From NCBI RefSeq assembly GCF_036492835.1, contig NZ_AP025314.1, positions 4,382,010 to 4,446,009 on the forward strand: a DNA stretch of 64,000 nt. Reading direction: 5' to 3'. This document shows, one piece after another, positions 45,294-53,282 of the stretch. The stretch comes from Fulvitalea axinellae. GTDB taxonomy: Bacteria > Bacteroidota > Bacteroidia > Cytophagales > Cyclobacteriaceae. The notes under the pieces are model-generated. The model was given only the letters and a program-made list of their open reading frames with translations, was not told where the DNA came from and did no database searches. The translations under genes were made by a program, and so were the position numbers. The number at the start of each line of letters is the position of its first letter. The first letter of the stretch is position 1.

Positions 45294-45535
45294 AAGAAGT
45301 CGCAGGTAAGTTATCCCGTTATATCAAAGCGTTTTACCCGGACTTCAAGTATGTTTTGGCCCAAACCCTTAACACATTCAACCAAAGTCCTTAAGGGTTT
45401 GGGTTGAATGTGTTAACTGTTTCGATCAAAAGTGTTAACACATTTGGGCAAAACAGTTAAGAGAATTGACCGAAACAGTTAACACATTTGGTTCAAAGTG
45501 TTAACTGTTTTTGTTCGAAGGAAAAACGACTTCTT
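45294..45535. repeat. 9-bp inverted repeat bounding the palindrome array
   Basis: AAGAAGTCG at 45294-45302 and CGACTTCTT at 45527-45535 are exact complements 242 bp apart overall. They enclose the whole array. No target-site duplication is evident. Confidence 0.5.
45360..45513. repeat. Array of seven palindromic units at exact 22-bp period, TTAA-centred
   Basis: TTAA occurs at 45369, 45391, 45413, 45435, 45457, 45479 and 45501, exactly 22 bp apart. Each unit is two 9-bp half-sites around TTAA. Reading all 14 half-sites toward the core, position 4 is A in 14/14 and position 5 is A in 13/14; the last three bases are GTG (6), CAG (4), CCC (2), TCC or CTC. The units are thus degenerate palindromes nnnAAnnnn-TTAA-nnnnTTnnn, not identical copies. 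It fits a multi-site protein-binding array or a hairpin series; function unknown. Confidence 0.9.
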
Positions 45536-45542
45536 ATAATGC

Positions 45543-45574
45543 AAAAAACCTCCCGATCATACAATCGAGAGGTT
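45543..45574 (-). terminator. rlmN terminator
   Basis: On the minus strand AACCTCTCGAT and ATCGGGAGGTT pair over 11 bp (one wobble), followed by TTTTG. Confidence 0.75.
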
Positions 45575-45696
45575 CTTGCTACGTATCCTTATCCTAACGG
45601 AATATACTAAGCTTTAAGGAAATGTAAAACAGCCTGTAAGAATGGAGAAAATCCGAGGGAAACGACACGTAAGATAAACTTCCTTTTCCGAACAAA

Positions 45697-46752
45697 TCAG
45701 CTCGCTTCCTTTTCCCTGTTAGCCAACTGACCGCACGCGGCGTCAATGTCTTTGCCTCGGCTCCGCCTTACGTTTACCGTAACGCCTTTTCTTTCGAGGA
45801 ATTCGGCAAAAGCGTCGATTTTGTCTTTCTCGGCATTTTGGAAATCGGCCTCGGCTATCGGATTGTATTCGATAATATTGATTCGGCAAGGGAATTTTCT
45901 GGCGAAAGCCAAAAGCTCCCTGGCGTCTTCTTCCCCGTCATTGAAATTATGGAAAACGATATACTCAAGCGTAATCCTGTTCTTGGTCTTTTCGTAAAAA
46001 TACCTCAACGCCTCGGCCAAAGCCTCCAAGGTATTCGTCTCGTTGATCGGCATGATGGTGTCACGCTTCTTGTCGTTAGCAGCGTGCAGTGACAATGCCA
46101 AACGGAAACGCACCTCGTCGTCAGCCATCTTGGTTATCATCTTGGCGATGCCGGCGGTACTTACCGTAATCCGCCGCGGCGACATACCCAAACCGTCCTC
46201 GGCGGTAATCCGCTCGATAGACTTCATCATATTGGCGTAGTTGAGCAAAGGCTCGCCCATACCCATGTACACGATGTTGGTCAAAGGCTGGTCGTAACGC
46301 TCTTCGGCCTGACGCTTCACCTGCACGACCTGATCGTAGATCTCGGCCGGATCCAAGTTCCGCTTGCGGTCCATATAGCCCGTAGCGCAGAACTTACAGC
46401 TAAGCGAACACCCCACTTGCGACGATACGCAGGCCGTCATCCTGTCCTCGGCCGGAATCAGTACGCCTTCCACCAGATTGCCGTCGGCAAGGCGAAAAGC
46501 AGACTTTACGGTACCGTCCGAACTCAACTGGCTGGTGTGTACTTCCACCGGATTAAAGACGAAATGCTCTTTCAACAGCTCCCTGGTCTTCAACGACAGG
46601 TTTGTCATACTGTCAAAATCCGTGGCCGACTTCTTCCAAAGCCATTCCCAAACCTGCTTCGAGCGGAAGGCTTTTTCCCCGTTCGCCACAAAGAATTCCT
46701 TCAGTTGCTTGGCGCTCAGCTTGCGTATGTCTTTCTTTTTCTCTGGCATCAT
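45697..46752 (-). CDS. rlmN: 23S rRNA (A2503-C2)/tRNA A37 methyltransferase
   Basis: A 351-residue radical SAM enzyme. The cluster motif is CSLSCKFCATG; KQVWEWLWKKSATDFDSMTNLS is the N-terminal domain, VYMGMGEPLLNY and STAGIAKMI follow, and the C-terminal VRRSRGKDIDAACGQL holds the second catalytic Cys (Cys in AACGQL). It methylates A2503 of 23S rRNA and A37 of some tRNAs. Two adjacent ATG codons (46752, 46749) lie within 5-8 bp of a TATCTTTG element. Confidence 0.95.
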   Translation of the reverse strand: MMPEKKKDIRKLSAKQLKEFFVANGEKAFRSKQVWEWLWKKSATDFDSMTNLSLKTRELLKEHFVFNPVEVHTSQLSSDGTVKSAFRLADGNLVEGVLIPAEDRMTACVSSQVGCSLSCKFCATGYMDRKRNLDPAEIYDQVVQVKRQAEERYDQPLTNIVYMGMGEPLLNYANMMKSIERITAEDGLGMSPRRITVSTAGIAKMITKMADDEVRFRLALSLHAANDKKRDTIMPINETNTLEALAEALRYFYEKTKNRITLEYIVFHNFNDGEEDARELLAFARKFPCRINIIEYNPIAEADFQNAEKDKIDAFAEFLERKGVTVNVRRSRGKDIDAACGQLANREKEAS

Positions 46753-46756
46753 TTTA

Positions 46757-46764
46757 CAAAGATA
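46757..46764 (-). promoter_or_regulatory. -7 element at the rlmN start
   Basis: Minus strand TATCTTTG ends 5 bp before the first rlmN ATG. No -33 TTG at proper spacing was found. If used, the mRNA would begin at or near the start codon. Confidence 0.45.
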
Positions 46765-46902
46765 ATCATTCCGGCCAACTTGGCCCTCGGCGACACTTCA
46801 CAGCTCCGCCAATGTTGCAACGTCCGCATTCCCGGTTTGGTACTTATTCCCTGCCGGGAAAAACCTTAGCCGAAACCGCGGACACGTTCGGCGCAAGGCA
46901 CG

Positions 46903-46935
46903 AAAAGAGGCCGCCCGGTCCGGACGGCCTCTTTT
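46903..46935 (-). terminator. coaBC terminator
   Basis: AAAAGAGGCCG pairs with CGGCCTCTTTT; T-run on either strand. It lies 24 bp beyond the coaBC stop. Confidence 0.8.
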
Positions 46936-46958
46936 CCGTTATATCGGAACTTTCAGAT

Positions 46959-48173
46959 TCAGACCACCAACGGCCCGTTCTCAAGCTTCTCGACTATGGC
47001 ATTCACGATATCGTGCGCCACTTCGTCTTTGGACTTCAGCGCAAATTCCCGCTTGTCGCCTTCTTTTCCGATAATCGTAATCTTATTCGTATCATGACCG
47101 AAGCCCGCTCCTTTATCATTCAAAGAGTTCAGCACGATCATATCGAAGTTCTTTCTCTTGAGTTTGCCAAGGGCGTTGTCCTCTTCGTTCTCGGTTTCCA
47201 AAGCAAACCCGACGGTAAATTGGGTCGTCTTCAGCTTGCCCAACGATTTGGCGATATCCTCGGTCTTTTCGCATTCGATCGAGAACTCGTCCGAGTTCTT
47301 TTTGATTTTCTGCTCCGCAACCTCTTTAGGACGATAATCCGCCACGGCGGCAGCCATAACGGCGATATCCAAATCGTCGAAACGCTCTTCGCAAGCCTCC
47401 AGCATCTCCTTGGCCGACACGACCGGAACAACCTCAAGATTCGGATGCGTCAAGTGACAATGCGTAGGACCGCTAACCAAGGTCACCTCAGCTCCACGGT
47501 CAAGAAGCGCTTGCGCAATGGCATAACCCATCTTACCGCTAGAGTGGTTTCCGATAAAGCGTACAGGGTCGATAGCCTCGTAAGTTGGTCCGGCGGTAAT
47601 CATCGCCTTCTTTCCGGCCAACGATTGCTCTTCCGAGAAATGGTTGCGCACATGCTCCACGATCTCTTCGGGCTCGGCCATCCTACCAGCGCCCACTAAG
47701 CCACTGGCCAGTTCGCCGTATCCCGCATCGATAAACACGTTGCCGTAAGACTTCAGCGCCTCGATGTTCCGCAGGGTACTTGGGTGTTGGTACATGTCCA
47801 AGTCCATGGCCGGAGCGAAATGCACCGGACAACGGGCTGACAAATACGTAGCCACCAACAGGCTGTCGCAGTGCCCGGAAGCCATTTGTGACAGGGTTTT
47901 CGCCGTTACGGGAGCCACCAACATAAGGTCGGCCCAGAGGCCAAGCTCTACGTGGCTGTTCCACTCGCCGGTTCTTCCCCTGTGAAAATCGCTAAGTACC
48001 GGATTCTTCGAAAGCGTGGCCAACGTAAGGGGGGTAATAAACTCAGAAGCGGAAGTGGTCAATATGACTCTCACTTCCGCCCCTTCTTTAACCAGTAGCC
48101 TAATCAGGCTCGCCGCCTTGTATGCGGCTATGCTACCGGTAACCCCCAAGACAATTTTCTTTCCTTGGAGCAT
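46959..48173 (-). CDS. coaBC: Bifunctional phosphopantothenoylcysteine synthetase/decarboxylase
   Basis: A 404-residue fusion enzyme of coenzyme A synthesis. N-terminal CoaC flavoprotein: VLGVTGSIAAYKAASLIRLL, the His in NSHVELGLWADLMLVAPVTAKT, and FAPAMDLDMYQHPS. C-terminal CoaB: MITAGPTYEAIDPVRFIGNHSSGKMGYAIAQ, AAVADYRP, and KIKKNSDEFS. Third in the bamD-rpoZ-coaBC cluster; the rpoZ-coaBC pairing is widespread in bacteria. Confidence 0.95.
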   Translation of the reverse strand: MLQGKKIVLGVTGSIAAYKAASLIRLLVKEGAEVRVILTTSASEFITPLTLATLSKNPVLSDFHRGRTGEWNSHVELGLWADLMLVAPVTAKTLSQMASGHCDSLLVATYLSARCPVHFAPAMDLDMYQHPSTLRNIEALKSYGNVFIDAGYGELASGLVGAGRMAEPEEIVEHVRNHFSEEQSLAGKKAMITAGPTYEAIDPVRFIGNHSSGKMGYAIAQALLDRGAEVTLVSGPTHCHLTHPNLEVVPVVSAKEMLEACEERFDDLDIAVMAAAVADYRPKEVAEQKIKKNSDEFSIECEKTEDIAKSLGKLKTTQFTVGFALETENEEDNALGKLKRKNFDMIVLNSLNDKGAGFGHDTNKITIIGKEGDKREFALKSKDEVAHDIVNAIVEKLENGPLVV

Positions 48174-48215
48174 ATGTATCTTAGTTTAGGAATTATAAAA
48201 GAATAAATCCTTGGT

Positions 48216-48245
48216 CTTAGGTATCAGGTATTACGTATTAGGTAC
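48216..48245. repeat. Short AGGTATTA-type repeat
   Basis: The motif (A/C)GTATTA or AGGTATC recurs three to four times within 30 bp between coaBC and rpoZ. It may be slippage-derived; no role seen. Confidence 0.4.
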
Positions 48246-48345
48246 TTTTTCTGATGAATGTATCATCAACCCGATGTCCCAAGAGGGAAGATATTCTTTA
48301 AGTGTTCCTTAGCAAGAAAGATTTCACAAGAAACTAAGCCGAAGC

Positions 48346-48663
48346 TTAGTCTTCCTGATAACGCTTTCTCCACTCCAAATCCGACGACAAGAACTCGTCC
48401 GTAGCCACTGTAGTAGGCTTGGCTTGTCTTTCGTAGAATTTCGAGATCTCGATCTGCTCGCGGTTTTCGTGCACCTCTTCGAGGTTGTCGATCGTCGAAG
48501 CAAACTCGGCCAATTTGTTGCTCAGCTCCTCTTTCATGTTAGTCGAGAGGCTCCGGGCTCTTTTCCCGATGATGACCAAAGACTCGTAAAGATTGCCTGT
48601 AGGGTTGGCCAAATCATTCAAGTTACGTGTCTGTACGCTCGCTTTGTTGTTAGGCTTCGTCAT
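48346..48663 (-). CDS. rpoZ: RNA polymerase omega subunit, Bacteroidota type
   Basis: A 105-residue protein. RNLNDLANPTGNLYESLVIIGKRARSLSTNMKEEL matches the Bacteroidota omega signature (usual omega: NRFELVLVAAKRARQL). The C-terminal half is charged helix. Omega promotes RNA polymerase assembly. It lies between bamD (35 bp upstream) and coaBC. Confidence 0.85.
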   Translation of the reverse strand: MTKPNNKASVQTRNLNDLANPTGNLYESLVIIGKRARSLSTNMKEELSNKLAEFASTIDNLEEVHENREQIEISKFYERQAKPTTVATDEFLSSDLEWRKRYQED

Positions 48664-48698
48664 TTTACTTTTGGGAAATGAATTATAATAAGTGTGAT

Positions 48699-49526
48699 TT
48701 AACTCTTCTTCTGTGACTTGAGCTCGCGCAAGCGCTCAAGCGATGTGTCATACAGGCGCCCGGCTTCTTTGCCGTACTTGCTGTCGGGGTAGCTGTCAAT
48801 AAAGCTTTCGTAGAAATCGACCACTTTCTGATAACGCTCCTCTTGCCGTCTGGAATAGCTTTGGTGAGCGTAATCGTACTCCGCTTTGATCTTCAGAAAC
48901 TGTCCTTCCTCGTTATGTTTCGAATCCGGGAAGCTTTTCCTGAAATTGTCGAAAGCCACTACCGCCGCTTTGAAACGCTGTAGCTTGTAATATTGTTTTG
49001 CGGTCAAGAAGGCTTTCAATGCCAGCTTTTCCTGCATTTCGTCAATAATTTTCGTCGCCTCGGCCTTGCGTTCGCTACTTGGATAGCGGTTTAAGAAAGC
49101 CTGCATGGCTTCCGCCGCCTCTTTTGTAGCGGTCTGGTCAAGGGACGGCCTCAGGGAGTTCTGCGACTTACAGTACGCATACATGTAATTTGCCTCCTCG
49201 GCCTTAGGGCTTCTCGAATAGGTATTGTAGAACCGCTGGAAGTAGTGCGAAGCAAGGTCGAAGTCCTTACGGTTATAGTAGCTATACGCAAGCTTGAACA
49301 ACACGTCCTCACCCTCTTCGGCTCCTCTCAATACCGGAAGAATCTCCTCATAAAGCACCGATGCCTTATAATATTTCCCCTCCTCATAGAAGGCGTTCGC
49401 TCCGGCATATTTAGCCTTTACGTCCGTGCTTTTTTGAAGCTTTCGGAAACGGCCCGCACAAGAGCTTAGGCCCGCGGCCATTGCCAACGCCAATATCCAA
49501 TATGAAAATCCAGACAGTTTTCGCAT
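48699..49526 (-). CDS. bamD: Outer-membrane assembly lipoprotein BamD
   Basis: A 275-residue lipoprotein of the BAM complex. Signal peptide MRKLSGFSYWILALAMAAGLSSCAG, with lipobox LSSC. About five TPR-like repeats follow (YEEGKYYKASVLYEEILP; YYNRKDFDLASHYFQRFYNTYSRSPKAEEANYMYAYC; LNRYPSSERKAEA). ATG at 49526 is chosen since codons upstream would precede the signal peptide and overlap the promoter. Transcription may start almost at this ATG. Confidence 0.9.
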   Translation of the reverse strand: MRKLSGFSYWILALAMAAGLSSCAGRFRKLQKSTDVKAKYAGANAFYEEGKYYKASVLYEEILPVLRGAEEGEDVLFKLAYSYYNRKDFDLASHYFQRFYNTYSRSPKAEEANYMYAYCKSQNSLRPSLDQTATKEAAEAMQAFLNRYPSSERKAEATKIIDEMQEKLALKAFLTAKQYYKLQRFKAAVVAFDNFRKSFPDSKHNEEGQFLKIKAEYDYAHQSYSRRQEERYQKVVDFYESFIDSYPDSKYGKEAGRLYDTSLERLRELKSQKKS

Positions 49527-49533
49527 AAGTACG

Positions 49534-49565
49534 CAAATATAGGTTTGTAGAAAATACCTGTCAAA
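49534..49565 (-). promoter_or_regulatory. bamD promoter
   Basis: Minus strand: TTTG (49565-49562), 20-bp spacer, TATATTTG (49541-49534). Full consensus. The last base is only 7 bp before the bamD ATG. Confidence 0.85.
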
Positions 49566-49594
49566 CAAAAAGTTAGTGTTTAGGGCCTTTCGGC

Positions 49595-51193
49595 TTACTC
49601 AAGCTTCACCGGAGCGTTCTTTTTTTTCGCTTTTTCCAAATCTCCGGGCTTTATCGTCGGTTTTACAGGCAAATGGTCTTTCAGAAACGGTCTTTCGGCA
49701 TCCAGCCAACTGAAGCCCTTCAGGCGGGTGTCCGGTTCCTCTATCTCATGCGGAGGAATCAGTTTGCCTTCCGGCTTTTGGTAAAACCGAATAATGTCCG
49801 GCGATCCGTCTTTGAAAGTTATCTTCATATCACTACAGATCAGCTTATTCAGCCCGATCAGTTCGTCTTTCTTCTCCTCCAACGCATAGAAAAGGCTCTC
49901 GCTGTTTCCGTTCACGTCGATGTGCTCTATACCTTCCCCGTTCAGGTACGCTGTCATATCTCGGCCTTTGAGTTGGTTGAAATTCCCCAAAGAGTCCTGC
50001 ATTACGACAAATGAGTTTTTTCTGGCATCCATTCTTTTGGCCCCGGCCTTACCGATAAGGATGTTGATCGAATCCGCCGTGATTTGATTTCCGCCATTCC
50101 ACAGCACAGGTTCATCAAAGAGATAAATCAGCGAGTCGCTGATATGGTAACTCAATGAATCCGCCAAGCCCTGAACATCGCTTTTGTATATGACCGTGTT
50201 GTGATAAGCCAGCAATTCTTTACGCCCGCCTTCACCCTGATCGATGGATTCCAGCGTATCCGCCCTCAAATAGAACGTGTCTTGGGGGAAAATCTTGCGC
50301 ATAACAGGCCTGCCTCCGTATACTTTGGAAATGCCAACCCGCTTGTCAAGAACCGCCTCGTCGCCGGTAATTATGATATTCTCTTTAATGGAAAACAGGC
50401 GAACATCGCCCTTGGCACGGTAAACGGAGTTCGCTTTATCGTAGTAGAGTTTCACTCCTTCCAGCTCGTAACTTTCGGTCTTGATCGTTCCGTTGACAAA
50501 TTCCAGAATATCGGCCCCGGCATTGTACGTTCCCCCTTCGGGAGACTCGCTTATCATGTTGTCTATCGAACGCGTCACCTTCGTATAGCCAATTGTAGTG
50601 GCTATTTTGGTGTTCATATCATAAATCATGGAATCCGTTTCCAAAGTGTAATCCGGATTCACAAAAACCACGTCACCGCCCACACTCAGCATTCTGGTTA
50701 CTGTATTGTAATAACCCCGCTGGCTGGTCAAGTCGTTAACATCGTCCACAATTCGGCCACCCTTGAAGTATGAAGCGGATTCATTCAGGATATTATAGTC
50801 AAGGTTATCGGTGTAAAGTCGCGACTTTTTGTTGTCCATAATTACGTTATCACGGACTTTAGCCAAACGTTGTCTCTGATCATAAATCAGGAAATCACCG
50901 GTAATGGTTACGGAGTCGCCCTCATGGATCACGATATCACCGTAGCACTCCATCACGCCCCTTCTTTTGAAATAGTAGGCCGAATCACTTTCGATGGTCG
51001 CGTCACGCTTCAGAAAAGTAAACACCACATCGCCGACCAGCTTTACGTCACTTTTCGTACTGCCCGGCAACTTGAGTCTCTTGGTGCTATTGGCCTTAGC
51101 GTCTACTTTCTCTTTTTTTTGCGCCAAAACCCCTCCTCCGAAGAAAATCAGCGAGACCAAGGCCACAGCAAACAGTCTTATTCTTTGTCCCAT
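49595..51193 (-). CDS. OstA/LptA-like LPS transport protein
   Basis: A 532-residue exported protein (signal MGQRIRLFAVALVSLIFFGGGVLAQ). Beta-jellyroll OstA-type repeats: VKLVGDVVFTFLKRDATIESDSAYYFKRRGVMECYGDIVIHEGDSVTI is the classical OstA_N pattern of increasing strands, repeated several times (YRAKGDVRLFSIKENIIITGDEAVLD). Probable periplasmic bridge for LPS, longer than proteobacterial LptA. ATG at 51193 is selected because upstream codons lack exported-protein character. Confidence 0.85.
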   Translation of the reverse strand: MGQRIRLFAVALVSLIFFGGGVLAQKKEKVDAKANSTKRLKLPGSTKSDVKLVGDVVFTFLKRDATIESDSAYYFKRRGVMECYGDIVIHEGDSVTITGDFLIYDQRQRLAKVRDNVIMDNKKSRLYTDNLDYNILNESASYFKGGRIVDDVNDLTSQRGYYNTVTRMLSVGGDVVFVNPDYTLETDSMIYDMNTKIATTIGYTKVTRSIDNMISESPEGGTYNAGADILEFVNGTIKTESYELEGVKLYYDKANSVYRAKGDVRLFSIKENIIITGDEAVLDKRVGISKVYGGRPVMRKIFPQDTFYLRADTLESIDQGEGGRKELLAYHNTVIYKSDVQGLADSLSYHISDSLIYLFDEPVLWNGGNQITADSINILIGKAGAKRMDARKNSFVVMQDSLGNFNQLKGRDMTAYLNGEGIEHIDVNGNSESLFYALEEKKDELIGLNKLICSDMKITFKDGSPDIIRFYQKPEGKLIPPHEIEEPDTRLKGFSWLDAERPFLKDHLPVKPTIKPGDLEKAKKKNAPVKLE

Positions 51194-51330
51194 TCGATTA
51201 TTTGGGTATGTATTCTTTAACTTAACCAAGGCTTTTCCGTATTTCTCACATATTGAAAACGTCGGGCAAACCGGATTTGGTACTCTCCTGCTTTTTTTTG
51301 CCAGAACAATAAACCCCTGCGCCACAAAAG

Positions 51331-51344
51331 GGCGCTTAAGCGCC
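51331..51344. repeat. 14-bp palindrome upstream of tilS
   Basis: GGCGCTT-AAGCGCC, perfect. It ends 7 bp before a TAatTTCG (51352-51359) that resembles a -7 element for tilS. It could be an operator; unproven. Confidence 0.5.
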
Positions 51345-51421
51345 GATTTATTAATTTCGCAAGGCGCAAGGCTTACGGTAGCCACAACGGAAAAGCGAAA
51401 GGTTCAAAGTTAGCAAAAAAT

Positions 51422-52756
51422 ATGACGCAAAGACGTTTCCGGAACTTCATAGAGCGGGATAGGCTATTCTCTCCCAACGACAAGATACTGCTGGCCGTCA
51501 GCGGAGGGCTTGATTCCGTCGTTATGGCCCGGATGTTCGCCGACGCCGAATTCAGCTTCGGCATCGCACACTGCAATTTCAGACTGCGCGGAGAAGCCTC
51601 CGACGCCGACGAAACATTCGTCCGGAAAATGGCGAAAGACCTTGGCGTTCCATTCCACGGAATCTCTTTCGATACGGAGGATGTGGCCAAAAGAGAAAAT
51701 ATTTCTATCGAAATGGCCGCTCGGAAGCTTCGTTACGCTTGGTTCGAGACTTTGAAAAAAGAATACGGATACGCTTCGGTGGCCACCGCCCACCACTTGA
51801 ACGATACAGTGGAAACGGTGATTTTTAATCTGGCAAAAGGCACCGGAATCGCCGGACTTAGGGGTATCAAAGCCAAAAGTCCAGGTTTGATTCGTCCACT
51901 CAGTATTTTCACCCGAAAAGAGTTGCTGGATTACGCTACGGAACGGGGCCTCGCTTGGCGAGAAGACGAAAGCAACCAAGACACGAAGTATTTGCGGAAC
52001 CTTATCCGCCACGAGGTCGTGCCTTTGCTTCGGCGGATTAACCCCGAATTGGAAAAAACGATGGCCAAGACTACCCGCCGGCTATCCGCTACGGAAAGGA
52101 TTTTTGAGAATCATATTAAAACGCTAAAGGAAAAAGCTTGCGAAAATATCGGTCACGATTTTATAATCGATATTCCAATATTGGCCAAAGAGCAAGACCC
52201 GGACGTGATGCTTTCCGAACTTCTTAAGCCGTTCGGGTTCACTTTCGCCCAATCGCTGGATATTCTGAAGGAAAAGAGACAGGCGGGAAAGAGATTCGAA
52301 AGTAAAAGCCATCGCTTACTTATCGATCGTAAAAAACTGATCGTGAGCAAGCATGCCCAAAGCCAAAAAGAAGAGGTGGAAATTCTGGAAAACCAAGACG
52401 AAACCAGAATGGGAAGCCACCAACTGAGCTTTAGCGTTCACGGGGCCACAGGCTATAAACTGCCGAGAAACCCGGCCATAGCCAGCCTCGACGCCGACAA
52501 AATCAGTTTTCCCATATTGTGGAGAACTTGGCGCCCGGGCGACAAATTTTCACCACTGGGAATGCGGGGCATGAAAAAACTGAGCGATTTTATGATCGAC
52601 AATAAAATTCCGCTTAACTTCAAAGAGCAGGTCAGCGTACTGGAAAGCGACGGCGACATTATTTGGGTGGTGGGAATGCGTCCGGACAATCGCTATAAAG
52701 TCACGTCTTCGACCCTGAGGATATTGGAAATAAAAATTACGGAACCCGATGATTGA
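51422..52756 (+). CDS. tilS: tRNA(Ile)-lysidine synthetase
   Basis: A 444-residue PP-loop ATPase that makes lysidine at C34 of tRNA-Ile(CAU). ILLAVSGGLDSVVMARMF is the PP-loop; IAHCNFRLRGEASDADETFVRKMA, TAHHLNDTVETVIFNL and SNQDTKYLRNLIRHEVVPLL are TilS signatures; the C-terminal WRPGDKFSPLGMRGMKKLSDFMIDNKIP domain is present. Complete. Its last 8 bp overlap the next gene. Confidence 0.95.
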   Translation: MTQRRFRNFIERDRLFSPNDKILLAVSGGLDSVVMARMFADAEFSFGIAHCNFRLRGEASDADETFVRKMAKDLGVPFHGISFDTEDVAKRENISIEMAARKLRYAWFETLKKEYGYASVATAHHLNDTVETVIFNLAKGTGIAGLRGIKAKSPGLIRPLSIFTRKELLDYATERGLAWREDESNQDTKYLRNLIRHEVVPLLRRINPELEKTMAKTTRRLSATERIFENHIKTLKEKACENIGHDFIIDIPILAKEQDPDVMLSELLKPFGFTFAQSLDILKEKRQAGKRFESKSHRLLIDRKKLIVSKHAQSQKEEVEILENQDETRMGSHQLSFSVHGATGYKLPRNPAIASLDADKISFPILWRTWRPGDKFSPLGMRGMKKLSDFMIDNKIPLNFKEQVSVLESDGDIIWVVGMRPDNRYKVTSSTLRILEIKITEPDD

Positions 52757-53279
52757 CATCCTGAACTTCGGCAAAAAAAAATATTCGAAATCGGAACTGG
52801 AGCTGTTCTCCTTCCTTGCCAAAAACCCTATTTTCAAGGATCTCACCTATCGGGAAATGGCGCTTTTCGCTCCGCATATGTACTTGCGCGATTATTCCGA
52901 AAACGAGGTTGTCTTTTTCCGCAACGACCCCAGCAACGCTTTTTATCTACTGAAAACCGGAAACGTAAGGTTATCCATTGATGTGAGCCAGGGTTTCGAA
53001 AGCCTTTTCGACGTGGCGCCCGGCATGATGTTCGGTGAAAATGCCCTGCTCGACAACTCCAAACGTTTATACCACGCCATTGTCACCTCCGAAAAAGCTC
53101 GGATTTACGCCCTGCCTACCGTAACCTTGCACGACATTCTCAGTAGCAACGTGGAAGTGAAGGCGAAAATCCTCCACTCGTTCGGGGAGCTGTACGACGA
53201 ATACGCCCAAAACCTATTCAAAGCCTACAAACGCTCATTCGGCTTCTTTGATCTCTCGCAGGTTTTCGGGCCAAAATAG
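52749..53279 (+). CDS. Cyclic nucleotide-binding-domain protein without DNA-binding domain
   Basis: A 176-residue protein with one cNMP-binding-type jellyroll (FKDLTYREMALFAPHMYLRDYSENEVVFFRNDPSNAFYLLKTGNVRLSI; FGENALLDNSKRLYHAIVTSEKARIYALP). The phosphate-binding cassette FGENALL keeps the Glu but lacks the following Arg of cAMP-binding cassettes. The C-terminus is helical, with no HTH. Overlap with tilS suggests co-expression. Ligand and role unknown. Confidence 0.75.
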   Translation: MIDILNFGKKKYSKSELELFSFLAKNPIFKDLTYREMALFAPHMYLRDYSENEVVFFRNDPSNAFYLLKTGNVRLSIDVSQGFESLFDVAPGMMFGENALLDNSKRLYHAIVTSEKARIYALPTVTLHDILSSNVEVKAKILHSFGELYDEYAQNLFKAYKRSFGFFDLSQVFGPK

Positions 53280-53282
53280 AAA

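Larger units (their letters stand above)
45216..45696. other. Intergenic region between convergent genes, carrying the 22-bp palindrome array
   Basis: Bounded by the barrel-gene terminator (45237-45279) and the rlmN terminator (45543-45574). Between them lies the palindrome array (45360-45513) inside a 9-bp inverted repeat (45294-45302 / 45527-45535). No reading frame is plausible, and 22 is not a multiple of 3. Confidence 0.8.

Noticed and set aside
45360..45513. CRISPR or coding repeat explanation for the 22-bp array
   Set aside because: Units are variable palindromes without conserved repeats or spacers, and the 22-bp period breaks the reading frame.
46602..47699. 365-codon plus-strand frame across rlmN and coaBC
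   Set aside because: Antisense shadow of two firmly recognised genes and it runs through their terminator.
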